Assembly (NCBI RefSeq): GCF_900142285.1
Contig: NZ_FRAJ01000012.1
Location: forward strand, 1-64,000
Direction: 5' to 3'
DNA length: 64,000 nt
Source of the DNA: Caminicella sporogenes DSM 14501
Lineage (GTDB): Bacteria; Bacillota; Clostridia; Peptostreptococcales; Caminicellaceae
Notes under the pieces: model-generated
Database searches by the model: none
Told to the model about the DNA's origin: nothing
Seen by the model: the letters and a program-made list of their open reading frames with translations, nothing else
In this document: positions 41,001-50,052 of the stretch, piece by piece
Layout of the letters: each line of letters opens with the position of its first letter
Position numbering within the stretch: the first letter of the stretch is position 1
Translations under genes and position numbers: made by a program

Positions 41001-41564
41001 ATCAACAGATGAATAAAAATCAATTATTCCTCCTCTTAAACTAAATTGTCCGCTAGCTTCAACTATCTCTACTCTTTCATAACCCATATTTAAAAGACTT
41101 TTTATAAAATCATCTACATTTATAATATCTCCAACTTTTAAAATTTGTCTGTATAAAGCCCAATCTTCATGAGGAATAAGCTTTTCTAAAACAGCTTCTA
41201 TTGTTGTAACTATTATACATTTTTCTCCTTTTACAATACTATCTATGGCTTTTAGCCTCTCTTTAATTATTTCTTTACTGTGAGCATAAACATCATAAAA
41301 TACTATTTCTTTAGGCGGAAAATAATAAACGTTTTCTTCATCAAAAAATTTTAAATCATAAAGTATTTTCTTTGCCTCCAATTCACTATGAGTAATAATA
41401 ATCATCTGATTTTTAAGCTTATTGTTAAGAGCAAAAGATATATGTGCTATCGCTGAACCAGAAAGTCCATTTACAACTATTGGAGACTGTTTTTGCTTTA
41501 TACCATTCAAAAGCCCACCAAACTCTTTCGAATTATTAAATATGTCAATAAAAAGATTTGTCAT
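38049..41564 (-). CDS. mfd: Transcription-repair coupling factor Mfd
   Basis: Displaces stalled RNA polymerase and recruits UvrA. 1171 residues: UvrB-like N-terminal region, RNA polymerase-interacting domain (SVGDYVVHENHGIGKYIG), superfamily 2 helicase with Walker A GDVGYGKTEVA, DEEQRFG box, TATPIPRTL, and a C-terminal D7 domain. AGGAATGTG precedes the ATG at 41564; the 21-residue upstream extension in the open frame overlaps the pth terminator and is rejected. Confidence 0.97.
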   Translation of the reverse strand: MTNLFIDIFNNSKEFGGLLNGIKQKQSPIVVNGLSGSAIAHISFALNNKLKNQMIIITHSELEAKKILYDLKFFDEENVYYFPPKEIVFYDVYAHSKEIIKERLKAIDSIVKGEKCIIVTTIEAVLEKLIPHEDWALYRQILKVGDIINVDDFIKSLLNMGYERVEIVEASGQFSLRGGIIDFYSSVDDNPYRIELFDNEIDSIRIFDVESQISQEKVQKIELKPAKEILIDDNRINCGIKNIKNDFKEFIKKLKGDSKKKLEERINEIISKLENNIYFEGIDSFINYFMEKTETLIDYIDDKALVLIHESSRVKERAENFQKDFRKRFEMFFEKGEVLPGQIDVIEDYDKLIKDNEKNIFIVINSLPKRINDFMPKQIISFPMQDMSSYHGKLNLLIEDLKGWKYRGYKVVILSGTQEKGKNLEREFRNDGIECACINNLDKTILSGQTFIMNGNLSSGFIYNTFKFAVVTENEIYGVSKRIKRKKKKYKEGRKIKSFRDLSVGDYVVHENHGIGKYIGIEQLKVEGVKKDYLKIQYSGGDYLYVPIDQMDLVQKYIGGEDRVPKINKLGGNEWKKTKAKVKSAIEDMAKDLLKLYAVRQSTKGHAFSPDTEWQREFENLFPYEETPDQLKCIEEIKRDMEKSIPMDRLLCGDVGYGKTEVAIRAAFKAVMDGKQVAFLVPTTILAQQHFNTLSQRLSSFPIKVEMLSRFRSKAQQNRIIEDLGLGMIDIIVGTHRLLSKDVKFKDLGLLIVDEEQRFGVKHKEALKHLRKNVDVLTLTATPIPRTLHMSLIGIRDMSVIEDPPEDRYPVETYVTQYNEGMVREAILRELERGGQVYFVYNRVRDIDKMAFRIKELVPEAKVEYAHGQMSERKLENIMLDFLNKEFDVLVCTTIIETGLDIGNVNTMIIYDADKMGLSQLYQLRGRVGRSNRIAYCYLTYQKDKILSETAEKRLKAIKEFTELGSGFKIAMKDLEIRGAGNLLGSQQHGHMASIGYDLYCKLLEDTIKTLKGEEVEEVIETNIDITVNAYISDEYINNEKQKLEIYKKIASIRSKEDAYDVEEEVEDRFGTLPESVYNLISIAYIKVLAQKLKINSISETKEGIKFEFDTRFKIDPFVIAKATEEFGRKIIFNCSSKPFFIYRHQNKGLQYRKLQEIKEVLEKIRGFHKN

Positions 41565-41602
41565 GACAATCACATTCCTTCCATCTATATAAAACACCTT
41601 AA

Positions 41603-41625
41603 GCCCGGATTTATATAACCCGGGC
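41603..41625 (-). terminator. pth terminator
   Basis: 6-bp GC stem GCCCGG/CCGGGC with an 11-nt loop between pth and mfd; the tail is poor in T, so partial readthrough is likely. Confidence 0.55.
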
Positions 41626-41649
41626 ACTATCTTTGTTTAACTTTAAAAT

Positions 41650-42207
41650 TTATTTATTATACATATTCATGGCTTTGTCTATTCCTTCTCTAATAATACA
41701 TTCTAATGCACAAGCAGCAGTCTTAATTGAAATTAAAATATCTTCCTTTTCATCATCCTTAAACTTTCCTATAACATAACTTACAAGGTCGCCTTTTTCA
41801 GGTTTTCCAATTCCTATCCTAATTCTAGGAAATTCATCACTCTGCAAGTTATATATAATATTTCTCATACCATTGTGTGTACCAGCACTTCCTTTTTTTC
41901 TTATTCTAATCTTCCCAAAATCAATATCTATATCATCATATATTACTATCAATTTATTAAAATCAACATCATAATATCTGCAAATTTCTAAAACACTTTC
42001 TCCACTAAGATTCATAAAAGTTTGAGGTTTAACAAGCATTACCTTTTTCCCTTCAATCATTCCTTCGCCTATAAGAGCTTTATGTTTAATCTTTTTTATA
42101 TCTATATTATTCCTATATCCTAAATATTCTACTACATCAAAGCCTACATTATGCCTAGTACCTTCATATTTCTTTCCCGGATTCCCCAATCCTACTATTA
42201 CATACAT
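41650..42207 (-). CDS. pth: Peptidyl-tRNA hydrolase
   Basis: Releases peptides from dropped-off peptidyl-tRNA. 185 residues with GLGNPGKKYEGTRHNVGFD (catalytic His) and YDDIDIDFGKIRIRKKGSAGTHNG split in the central region. AGAGGTGGGAG supports the ATG at 42207 rather than the GTG at 42216. In B. subtilis pth also directly precedes mfd. Confidence 0.97.
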   Translation of the reverse strand: MYVIVGLGNPGKKYEGTRHNVGFDVVEYLGYRNNIDIKKIKHKALIGEGMIEGKKVMLVKPQTFMNLSGESVLEICRYYDVDFNKLIVIYDDIDIDFGKIRIRKKGSAGTHNGMRNIIYNLQSDEFPRIRIGIGKPEKGDLVSYVIGKFKDDEKEDILISIKTAACALECIIREGIDKAMNMYNK

Positions 42208-42422
42208 TTCTCCCACCTCTTTAGTCCAAAACTACCAATATTATATCATAATGTTACTGTCTGTATACAAAAAATATACTTACTTTTGAAAATTAATCAT
42301 TCTTTTATCACAATACAATATTTCCTCAGTAAATAAATATATATTTGATATATTATTAATTTCAAATTCTATATTGTAAGTTTTACTCCCTTAATTCTTA
42401 ATCACTCTTAAAATTCACAACC

Positions 42423-42470
42423 AATATAAAATACAGCTGCTAGAATATTCTAGCAGCTGTATTTTATATT
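42423..42470. repeat. 48-bp perfect palindrome at the end of the chemotaxis receptor gene
   Basis: Two 24-bp arms with no spacer, centred between 42446 and 42447 (core CTGCTAGAATATTCTAGCAG). It overlaps the receptor stop codon and probably acts as a terminator, although no long T-run follows. Confidence 0.9.
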
Positions 42471-44524
42471 TTAAAACGTCTAATTTCTTTACTAAGTTTT
42501 ATAGATAATTCATTAAGTTTATCAGCAGCTTTAGCTACTTCCTCAACTGCCATAGACTGCTGCTGCATTGAAGCAGTTACTTCTTCAGAAGCTGCTGCAG
42601 TTTCTTCTGATACTGCAGATATATTTTCTATAGCTGCAACTATATTATCCTTATCTTCATTTACCTCTTTAATAAAATCACTTATAGATTCTATCTTTGC
42701 TGAAATACTATCTATTGCTTTTGAAATTTGTTTAAATGAATTATTTACATGCTCAACTGCCTCAGATTGTTCCACAGCCCTTTCTTTAACTTCACTCATT
42801 ATATTTACAGTTTTTGTGCTATCGTTTGTTATATTAACAACTATTTCTTTTATTTCATCAACAGCATTTCTTGAATCTTCAGCAAGTTTTCTAATTTCAT
42901 CAGCTACAACAGCAAAGCCTCTTCCATGCTCTCCTGCTCTTGCAGCTTCTATAGATGCATTTAATGCTAAAAGATTTGTTTGTTCAGCTATAGAACTTAT
43001 TGTTTCAAGTATATTTCCTATGTACTTAGTCTTATTATCTAATTCAACAATTGCATTTTCTATTTTTAATGTAGCATCATCATTAAGTTTAGTCTTTTCT
43101 TGTAAATCTTCCATAGCCTTTATACCAACTATGTTTGCTTCTATTACTTCATTAGCAGAATCAAGCATTTTTTCTGTGCTTTCTGATAAACTATTAAATT
43201 TCGTAGATAAATTTGCCGTAAGCATAGCACCTTTTTCAGCTTCAGCAGCTTGTTCTGTAGCTCCCTTTGCTATTTCTTCTACTGTTCTAGCAACTTCCTC
43301 TGCTGATGCACTTGTTTGTTCTGAAGTAGCTGCTAAATTTTCAGCTGAAGAAGATACTTCATTTGATACAACTTGAATATTTTCTACAAGCTTTCTTATC
43401 TCATCCATCATTCTATCAAAACCTTCAGCAAGTACGCCTATTTCATCTGAAGTTTTTATATTATTTCTTATTGTCAAATCTCCCTGCTCTATCTTCTTCA
43501 TGTTATTTAACATCATATTTATATGTTTTGTTATTCCCTTTGAAAATAAAAATGAAATCAATATTACAAATATAATCGAAATAATTCCAAATAATACTGT
43601 ATTCTTTAATAAACCTACAGCATCTTCTTTTATTTCATCAACATACATTATAGCTAAAATACTCCAACCTACTTTTTCTATTTTCGTAAATACTCCAAAT
43701 TTATCTACTTTTTCATTTTTACCTTTTTCATTCTTTTCAACCCATTTATAATCTACAAAACCTTCATTTTTTTCTTTCATAGCTTTAAATATTTCTGGTA
43801 CTGGAATAAACTTCCCAATAAATTTTTTATCTTTATGAGTCATAATCTTTCCATATCTATCAAGTATAATAATAGAACCTTTTTTACCAATTTGAATAGA
43901 ATTAATTTTTTTCGATAAAACATCTAAAGAAATATCAATTGCTAATACCCCAACTAATTCATTTCTATTATATGAATTATAAACAGGTTTTGCTACAGAA
44001 ATAACTAACTCTTTCGTATCAGTATCTATATAAGGGTCTGTCCAAACAAGTGTATTTCTTTTAACAGCTTCTTGATACCATGGCCTTGTAGTCGGATCAA
44101 ACCCTTCAGGTATTTCAGTATTCGGATATATGTACATATCTTTTTTTACTGTTCCTATATATATACTTTTTACTTCCTTATGAGATTTAATAAAAGCTTC
44201 AAATGCTGGTTTCATCCATTCTTCATATTCAGGGTGCTCAACTATTTGCTGAACATCTGGATTTAAAGCTATCTGCTCAACACTTTCTTCATACCCTTTG
44301 GTAAAATTATTTATGGAATTTTTTATTTCTTTTAAAACATTCATAGTATCTGTCTTTAAAGATTTTTTCATTATATCTACTGATTTATTATACGAAATAA
44401 TTCCTAAAGAAATAAGGGAAGTAGTAATCAAAGCTACAAACATCAATATAAGCTTTGTCTGCATACTAATCTTAATTCTCTTTTCTGTTTCATTTTTTGT
44501 CTTTTTCTTTATCTTTTTATCCAT
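42464..44524 (-). CDS. Methyl-accepting chemotaxis protein with dCache sensor
   Basis: Transmembrane receptor of 686 residues: N-terminal membrane helix (about 22-44), periplasmic-type dCache_1 domain (about 50-290, with a DxR ligand region [11 protein letters not shown]), second membrane helix (about 302-325), HAMP domain, and a cytoplasmic signalling helix with the conserved tip [20 protein letters not shown]. No CheR-binding pentapeptide at the C-terminus. Ligand unknown; the motif resembles amino-acid-sensing dCache proteins. It is inserted between prs and pth relative to B. subtilis, with its own promoter containing a Spo0A box and a palindromic end. Confidence 0.93.
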   Translation of the reverse strand: MDKKIKKKTKNETEKRIKISMQTKLILMFVALITTSLISLGIISYNKSVDIMKKSLKTDTMNVLKEIKNSINNFTKGYEESVEQIALNPDVQQIVEHPEYEEWMKPAFEAFIKSHKEVKSIYIGTVKKDMYIYPNTEIPEGFDPTTRPWYQEAVKRNTLVWTDPYIDTDTKELVISVAKPVYNSYNRNELVGVLAIDISLDVLSKKINSIQIGKKGSIIILDRYGKIMTHKDKKFIGKFIPVPEIFKAMKEKNEGFVDYKWVEKNEKGKNEKVDKFGVFTKIEKVGWSILAIMYVDEIKEDAVGLLKNTVLFGIISIIFVILISFLFSKGITKHINMMLNNMKKIEQGDLTIRNNIKTSDEIGVLAEGFDRMMDEIRKLVENIQVVSNEVSSSAENLAATSEQTSASAEEVARTVEEIAKGATEQAAEAEKGAMLTANLSTKFNSLSESTEKMLDSANEVIEANIVGIKAMEDLQEKTKLNDDATLKIENAIVELDNKTKYIGNILETISSIAEQTNLLALNASIEAARAGEHGRGFAVVADEIRKLAEDSRNAVDEIKEIVVNITNDSTKTVNIMSEVKERAVEQSEAVEHVNNSFKQISKAIDSISAKIESISDFIKEVNEDKDNIVAAIENISAVSEETAAASEEVTASMQQQSMAVEEVAKAADKLNELSIKLSKEIRRFKI

Positions 44525-44575
44525 ACTTTTCCTCCCAGCTTAATTTTAATCCACTATTTTTTTTACATTCTACAT

Positions 44576-44604
44576 ATTATATCCTTTTTCGACAAAATTC
44601 TCAA
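44576..44604 (-). promoter_or_regulatory. Chemotaxis receptor promoter with internal Spo0A box
   Basis: Minus strand TTGAGA (44599-44604), 17 bp, TATAAT (44576-44581). The spacer contains TTTTGTCGAAA (44587-44597), a perfect Spo0A box, a position suited to repression. Confidence 0.65.
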
Positions 44605-44648
44605 TAATCCTCTTTGTTTTTTTTGGAAATTAAGTTTTTATAAAACAT

Positions 44649-44677
44649 AAAAATAATGGCTAAACAGCCATCATTTT
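44649..44677 (-). terminator. prs terminator
   Basis: Stem ATGGCT/AGCCAT extended by A/T pairs, 4-nt loop, T-rich tail, directly after the prs stop. Confidence 0.85.
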
Positions 44678-44681
44678 TATT

Positions 44682-45632
44682 TTAATCAAATAGTACACTT
44701 ACTGATTCATTAGAATATATTCTCCTTATTGCCTCAGCAAATATTGACGCTACTGAAAGTATTTTCATATTTTCAAGTCTCTTTTCTTCTGGCAACAAAA
44801 TCGTATCAAGAACGACTAATTCTTTAATAGGAGAATTTTTCAATCTTTCTATTGCTGGTCCTGAGAGAACTGGATGAGTACAGCAAGCATATACATCTTT
44901 AGCCCCAAATTCCTTTAATGCTACTGCTCCATTAGTTATAGTTCCTGCTGTATCTATCATATCATCAATTAAAATTACATTTTTATCCTTTATATCTCCA
45001 ATAATATTCATAACTTCAGATACATTTGCTTTAGGCCTTCTCTTATCTATTATAGCAAGTGAAGCATCTAATCTATCTGCAAACTTTCTAGCTCTAGTTA
45101 CACTACCAAGGTCCGGTGAAACCACAACTACATTGTCTAAATTAAGTTCTTTAAAGTAGTTTGCCAATATCGGCACTCCTACTAGATGGTCTACAGGAAT
45201 GTCAAAATAGCCCTGTATTTGTGCAGCATGTAAATCCATCGATAAAACTCTATCTGCTCCAGCTGTAGTAAGTAAATTTGCAACCAATTTCGCTGAAATC
45301 GGATCTCTTGCTTTAGCTTTTCTATCTTGTCTTGCATACCCATAGTACGGAATAACTGCATTTATCCTCTTAGCTGATGCTCTTTTTAATGCATCAATCA
45401 TTATTAAAAGTTCCATTAAATATCTGTTTACAAGCGGAGCACTTGTAGATTGAATTACATAAACATCTGCACCTCTCACTGACTCTCCAATGTTTACAGC
45501 AATTTCTCCATCACTAAAAGAACTTACCTCAGCATTTCCAAGAGGCAATCCTAATTCTGAACAGATTTTAAGAGCTAACTCCTTATTGGAATTCCCTGCA
45601 AAAATTTTAATTTCTCTGCCCTCTAAATTCAT
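44682..45632 (-). CDS. prs: Ribose-phosphate pyrophosphokinase
   Basis: Makes PRPP from ribose 5-phosphate and ATP for nucleotide, histidine and tryptophan synthesis. 316 residues; FSDGEI and the PRPP loop [14 protein letters not shown] are visible. GGAGG ribosome binding site. Directly downstream of glmU, as in B. subtilis. Confidence 0.98.
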   Translation of the reverse strand: MNLEGREIKIFAGNSNKELALKICSELGLPLGNAEVSSFSDGEIAVNIGESVRGADVYVIQSTSAPLVNRYLMELLIMIDALKRASAKRINAVIPYYGYARQDRKAKARDPISAKLVANLLTTAGADRVLSMDLHAAQIQGYFDIPVDHLVGVPILANYFKELNLDNVVVVSPDLGSVTRARKFADRLDASLAIIDKRRPKANVSEVMNIIGDIKDKNVILIDDMIDTAGTITNGAVALKEFGAKDVYACCTHPVLSGPAIERLKNSPIKELVVLDTILLPEEKRLENMKILSVASIFAEAIRRIYSNESVSVLFD

Positions 45633-45662
45633 TTTCTTTCCTCCTAAAAATTTATATAATAA

Positions 45663-47033
45663 TTATTTCTTTAATAAGCCCTTTCTCTCTACCCAATCTT
45701 TTTTATTCTGCTGCTTTGCCCTTGCAACAGCTAAAGATTTTTCTGGAACATTTTTAGTTATTGTTGACCCAGCCGCTATATATCCATTTTCTTCGACAAT
45801 TACAGGTGCAATCAAGTTTACATTACAGCCAATAAAAGCGTTATCCTTTACTACAGTTTTATTTTTAGACTTTCCATTATAATTTACAAAAACTGCTCCA
45901 CACCCTATATTCACATTTGTTCCTATTTCACCATCACCAATATATGATAAATGAGAAGCTTTTGAATTATCTCCTATAGTTGAATTTTTAACCTCAACAA
46001 AATCGCCTATCTTTACATTCTTGCCAAGTTTACTATTAGGTCTTAAATAAGCATATGGTCCTACTTTAGTATCTGAATCTATAAAACTTTCTATTATAGT
46101 TGAATTTATTATTTTCACTCTGTCATTTATTATAGAATTTTCTATACGTGTATTTGGTCCAATAATACAATCTTCTCCTATTTCAGTATTTCCCAAAAGA
46201 AATGTACCGGGATATAAAATACTATCCATTCCAACTTCTACTCTCTTATCTACATAAGTATTATCGGGGTCTATTATAGTTACCCCCTTTTCCATAAGAC
46301 CTGTAAGAATTCTCTTTCTCATTATTTTTTCAGCTTCAGCTAATTGAACACGTGAATTTACTCCTAATATTTCCGTATAATCATCAATTTTATATGCGCC
46401 TATTTTCTTTTCTTCATTTCTCAATATTTCTATAACATCAGTTAGATAATATTCACCCTGATTATTATCATTATTAAGTTTTTTTAAAGACTTTTTCAAA
46501 TCACTAGCTTTAAAACAATAAATACCTGAATTAATTTCTTTTATCGATTTTTGAAACTCATCTGCATCCTTTTCTTCAACTATTTTTATTACTTCACCAT
46601 TTTCATTTCTAATAATTCTTCCATAACCAGTAGGATTTTCCACTTCCGTAGTTAATATAGATGCTGAATAACCTCTTTTTATATGTAAATTTATAAATTT
46701 TTGAATAGTTTCACTTTTAATAAGAGGTGTATCCCCATATAAAACGATAACATATCCTTCATCACAAATTAAATTTTCAGCTTGAATAACAGCATGTCCA
46801 GTACCAAGCTGTTCTTTCTGATATATAAATTCAACATTCCTATGTTTAGTAGCATCTTTAACTTTATCTGCACCACACCCAACTACAACTACATTTTTGT
46901 CGCATTTAATTTCTTCTGCAACATCTATTACATGTTCAAGCATTGAAATTCCACTTACCTTATGCAAAACCTTCGGAAGTTTAGATTTCATCCTAGTTCC
47001 TGCTCCTGCAGCTAAAATTATCGACATTAGCAT
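45663..47033 (-). CDS. glmU: Bifunctional UDP-N-acetylglucosamine pyrophosphorylase/acetyltransferase
   Basis: Acetylates glucosamine 1-phosphate and uridylylates it to UDP-GlcNAc, a wall precursor. 456 residues: N-terminal nucleotidyltransferase (LAAGAGTRMKSKLPKVLH) and C-terminal left-handed beta-helix of hexapeptide repeats (from about residue 250). AGGGGTG precedes the ATG at 47033; the ATG six bases later is possible too. Thirty bases from prs, so probably one operon. Confidence 0.97.
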   Translation of the reverse strand: MLMSIILAAGAGTRMKSKLPKVLHKVSGISMLEHVIDVAEEIKCDKNVVVVGCGADKVKDATKHRNVEFIYQKEQLGTGHAVIQAENLICDEGYVIVLYGDTPLIKSETIQKFINLHIKRGYSASILTTEVENPTGYGRIIRNENGEVIKIVEEKDADEFQKSIKEINSGIYCFKASDLKKSLKKLNNDNNQGEYYLTDVIEILRNEEKKIGAYKIDDYTEILGVNSRVQLAEAEKIMRKRILTGLMEKGVTIIDPDNTYVDKRVEVGMDSILYPGTFLLGNTEIGEDCIIGPNTRIENSIINDRVKIINSTIIESFIDSDTKVGPYAYLRPNSKLGKNVKIGDFVEVKNSTIGDNSKASHLSYIGDGEIGTNVNIGCGAVFVNYNGKSKNKTVVKDNAFIGCNVNLIAPVIVEENGYIAAGSTITKNVPEKSLAVARAKQQNKKDWVERKGLLKK

Positions 47034-47119
47034 ATTTATTTCAGCACCCCTCATGTTTTTTGAATTTTAAAAAACGTTGTTATTTCGCGATATATTATAT
47101 CATTTTCTTCAAAAAAAAA

Positions 47120-47141
47120 CAAAAGCTAAAAACAGCTTTTG
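47120..47141 (-). terminator. spoVG terminator
   Basis: 8-bp stem CAAAAGCT/AGCTTTTG, 6-nt loop, followed by nine T on the minus strand. Confidence 0.9.
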
Positions 47142-47147
47142 CTTTAA

Positions 47148-47414
47148 TTAATTTGCTTTTTCTAAAGCTTTCTCATACTCAGTAAAAATAATTTCTTCAA
47201 GTTTAGCTCTAGTTTCAGCATTAATAGGATGAGCTATATCTTTATAATCTCCTTCATTAATTCTTTTACTTGGCATTGCTATAAACAGTCCGTTTTGCCC
47301 CTCTATAATTTTGATATCATGTACTACAAATGCATTATCAAATGTTACTGAAACTATAGCCTTCATTTTACCTGCCTCATTTAGCTTACGAATTCTTACA
47401 TTAGTAATATTCAT
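47148..47414 (-). CDS. spoVG: SpoVG regulatory protein
   Basis: 88-residue SpoVG-family RNA/DNA-binding regulator affecting septation and sporulation. The characteristic [19 protein letters not shown] start and FIAMPSKR motif are present. AAGGTGGGAG is properly placed for the ATG at 47414; the GTG at 47432 lies before it. A good sigma-H promoter precedes the gene. Confidence 0.96.
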   Translation of the reverse strand: MNITNVRIRKLNEAGKMKAIVSVTFDNAFVVHDIKIIEGQNGLFIAMPSKRINEGDYKDIAHPINAETRAKLEEIIFTEYEKALEKAN

Positions 47415-47458
47415 ACAACTCCCACCTTTCACGCCAATTCATACAAGCTATAATTGAT

Positions 47459-47484
47459 AATTCTCCAAAAAGTACTAATTTCCT
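47459..47484 (-). promoter_or_regulatory. spoVG sigma-H promoter
   Basis: Minus strand AGGAAAT (47478-47484), 12 bp, GAGAATT (47459-47465), matching the sigma-H pattern AGGAnnT / RnnGAAT known from B. subtilis spoVG. Confidence 0.6.
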
Positions 47485-47551
47485 TTTTACAAAACAGTTT
47501 TTTTGAAATTTTTTTAAAATTACCAAAGTTCTCTCTAATCATTTTTGTTCA

Positions 47552-48370
47552 TCACTTAAAAACTTTCTCATTTGGATAAATCTCTATACCTCTTTCAACA
47601 TCTACCGAATCTAAAATTATAAGCGAAAGATAATCATCTACCAACTTTTTTTCAGGTTCTTTGGTAGAAATCATTACCCCTATTCCCTTAACTTTTGCAT
47701 CGAACTCTTTCATCAATTCCACTATTCCCCTTGCAGTTCCACCAGCTCTCATAAAATCATCAATAATAAGTACATTAGAACCATTTTTGATTGCCCTTTT
47801 TGAAACATACATAGTTTGTATTTTACCAGTAGAACCAGATACATAATTAATACTCACTGTAGAACCCTCTGTAACTCTATTATTACTTCTTATAATAACA
47901 AGAGGAATATTTAAAACATTTGCAGTCATAAGTGCCAGGGGAATACCTTTCGTCTCTACAGTCACTACACAATCAATATTTTGCCCTGCAAATTTCGTTG
48001 CAAAAATTTCTCCCATTTTTCTAACATACTTTGGATTGTATATAATATCAGACATATATAAAAAACTTCCGGGTATTATCCTATTTTGGTCTTTCATAAC
48101 TTTACATATATCTAAAAGAATCTCTCTTGTATCATCAACATTAATAAAAGTAGTATATCTCACACCACCTGATGCTCCTGGAATAGTTTCTACTCTTCCC
48201 AAATTTAAATTTTCCATTATCTTCTTTATGATAACTATATCTTCACTCACAGTAGATTTAGCTGCATTAAACATATTTGTAAAATAATTTAAAGTAAATA
48301 TCTTATTTGGATTATCACACAATATTTTAACTAAAGCTCCTATTCTTTCATTTCGTCTATATTTACTCAC
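47552..48370 (-). CDS. purR: Purine operon repressor PurR
   Basis: PRPP-responsive regulator of purine synthesis genes. 272 residues: N-terminal winged helix (about 1-75) and C-terminal phosphoribosyltransferase-like domain with the PRPP motif VLIIDDFMRAGGTARG. GTG start preceded by AAGGAGAG. Precedes spoVG and glmU as in bacilli. No convincing PurBox pair is seen. Confidence 0.96.
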   Translation of the reverse strand: MSKYRRNERIGALVKILCDNPNKIFTLNYFTNMFNAAKSTVSEDIVIIKKIMENLNLGRVETIPGASGGVRYTTFINVDDTREILLDICKVMKDQNRIIPGSFLYMSDIIYNPKYVRKMGEIFATKFAGQNIDCVVTVETKGIPLALMTANVLNIPLVIIRSNNRVTEGSTVSINYVSGSTGKIQTMYVSKRAIKNGSNVLIIDDFMRAGGTARGIVELMKEFDAKVKGIGVMISTKEPEKKLVDDYLSLIILDSVDVERGIEIYPNEKVFK

Positions 48371-48646
48371 TTTTTTCTCTCCTTATCCGAATGTTATTTG
48401 TATTATATATAATTTTATTCGTTTTTATTCTTTTCTTCAATACTTTAATTAAATTAATAAACTTCTAGGCTTTAAGCTTAACTATTTAATTAAAATAAAA
48501 TATGATATAATTTCAATTATACAATAAGTATTTTCTAAAATAATATTTAATAAAATTATAGTAATATTAATTAATGGATATAATATATACATATATTATT
48601 ATAGTAAATTTTTCCATTATATATTTGAAATCAAGGAGAGTGTATC

Positions 48647-50029
48647 ATGGCAGATTTTATTAATAATAAAGATATTAATCGCATACATTTTATAGGCATT
48701 GGCGGAATAGGTATGAGCGGTATTGCTGAAATACTTTTAAATAATGGTTATGCTGTATCTGGCTCCGATTTAAAACCTTCTCATATAACTAATAAACTAA
48801 AAGAAAAGGGTGCTAAAATTTACATCGGACACAGTGAAAAAAATGTTGATAATGCAGACCTTGTAGTTTATACTTCAGCTGTTAAATCAGATAATCCAGA
48901 AATTCACAAGGCAAAACAATTAGGTATTCCAATCCTAGATAGAGCTCAAATGTTAGGAGAAATCATGAAAGAATACAAAAGAAGCTTGGCTATAGCTGGA
49001 GCTCATGGTAAAACTACTACTACTTCAATGATTTCATTAATATTTGAACATGCAAACCTTAACCCTACTATACTAATTGGAGGAGAACTTAAAGAAATCA
49101 ATGGCAATGTAAAAATTGGAAATAAAGATTATTTAATAACTGAAGCCTGTGAATATCAAGAAAATTTTTTGAAATTCTTCCCCAATGTTGGAGTTGTTCT
49201 TAATATAGATGAAGACCACTTAGATTATTTTGAAAATCTCGAACATATAGTAAATACATTTATCAAATTTGCTAAACTCATACCCAAGCAAGGCTATCTC
49301 ATAATAAATAATGATGACTATAACACAAGAAAATTATTATCTCATGCAAACTGCAATATAATCACTTATGGTATTAATGTAGAAAGCGACTTTATGGCAA
49401 AAAATATAATATTTAATGAAAAAGGCTATCCTTCATTTGAAATTTTATACAAAAATGATACTATAGGAAAAATTTCTTTAAAAGTTTTAGGTTATCATAA
49501 TATTTATAACGCCTTAGCAGCTATTTCAACTACCTATACTTTAGGTGTTCCAATGGATAAAATAAAAGAAAAATTAGAAGATTTTACTGGAACTCATAGA
49601 CGATTTGAAATTATCGGCGAAAAAAATAATATTAAAGTCATAGATGATTATGCTCATCATCCAACAGAAATAAAAGCTACTCTAGAAGCAGCTAAAAAAT
49701 ATCCTCATAATAGAATTTGGTGTATATTTCAACCTCATACTTTTACAAGAACTAAAGCTCTACTTTTAGATTTTGCATCTGCTTTTAACAATGCTGATAA
49801 TATAATAATCACCGACATTTATGCTGCAAGAGAAAAAGACACTGGCGAAATACACTCTAAAGACTTAACAAATCTCATCAAAAAAGAAGGTAAAAATGCA
49901 GTTTATATTCAAAACTTTGAAGAAATCGTTGAATATTTAAATGAAAATGCAAAATCTAAAGATATAATACTTACAATGGGGGCTGGAAATATATACGAAG
50001 TTGGAAATATGTATTTAAAAAAAGATTAA
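48647..50029 (+). CDS. murC: UDP-N-acetylmuramate--L-alanine ligase
   Basis: Adds L-Ala to UDP-MurNAc in peptidoglycan synthesis. 460 residues: N-terminal Rossmann domain with GIGGIGMSGIA, central ATPase with GAHGKTTTTS, and the C-terminal Mur ligase domain (DDYAHHPTEIKAT). AAGGAGAG precedes the ATG. First plus-strand gene, divergent from purR. The 276-bp divergent gap holds a TATAAT-like -10 near 48510 but no clear -35. Its last codons form one arm of a shared terminator. Confidence 0.97.
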   Translation: MADFINNKDINRIHFIGIGGIGMSGIAEILLNNGYAVSGSDLKPSHITNKLKEKGAKIYIGHSEKNVDNADLVVYTSAVKSDNPEIHKAKQLGIPILDRAQMLGEIMKEYKRSLAIAGAHGKTTTTSMISLIFEHANLNPTILIGGELKEINGNVKIGNKDYLITEACEYQENFLKFFPNVGVVLNIDEDHLDYFENLEHIVNTFIKFAKLIPKQGYLIINNDDYNTRKLLSHANCNIITYGINVESDFMAKNIIFNEKGYPSFEILYKNDTIGKISLKVLGYHNIYNALAAISTTYTLGVPMDKIKEKLEDFTGTHRRFEIIGEKNNIKVIDDYAHHPTEIKATLEAAKKYPHNRIWCIFQPHTFTRTKALLLDFASAFNNADNIIITDIYAAREKDTGEIHSKDLTNLIKKEGKNAVYIQNFEEIVEYLNENAKSKDIILTMGAGNIYEVGNMYLKKD

Positions 50030-50052
50030 GTCAAATGACTTAATCTTTTTTT
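50017..50052. terminator. Bidirectional terminator between murC and the ClC gene
   Basis: 17-bp perfect stem A7-GATTAAGTCA with its complement and a 2-nt spacer, T7 on both strands. The stop codons of both convergent genes lie inside it. Confidence 0.9.

Noticed and set aside
47054-47432. N-terminal extensions of spoVG and glmU open frames
   Set aside because: In both, the ribosome binding site lies inside the extension, so the downstream ATG is the start.
48380-48435. PurBox pair upstream of purR
   Set aside because: CCGAATGTT and an opposed AACGAATAA are present, but both deviate from the CCGAAC core and their spacing could not be matched convincingly.
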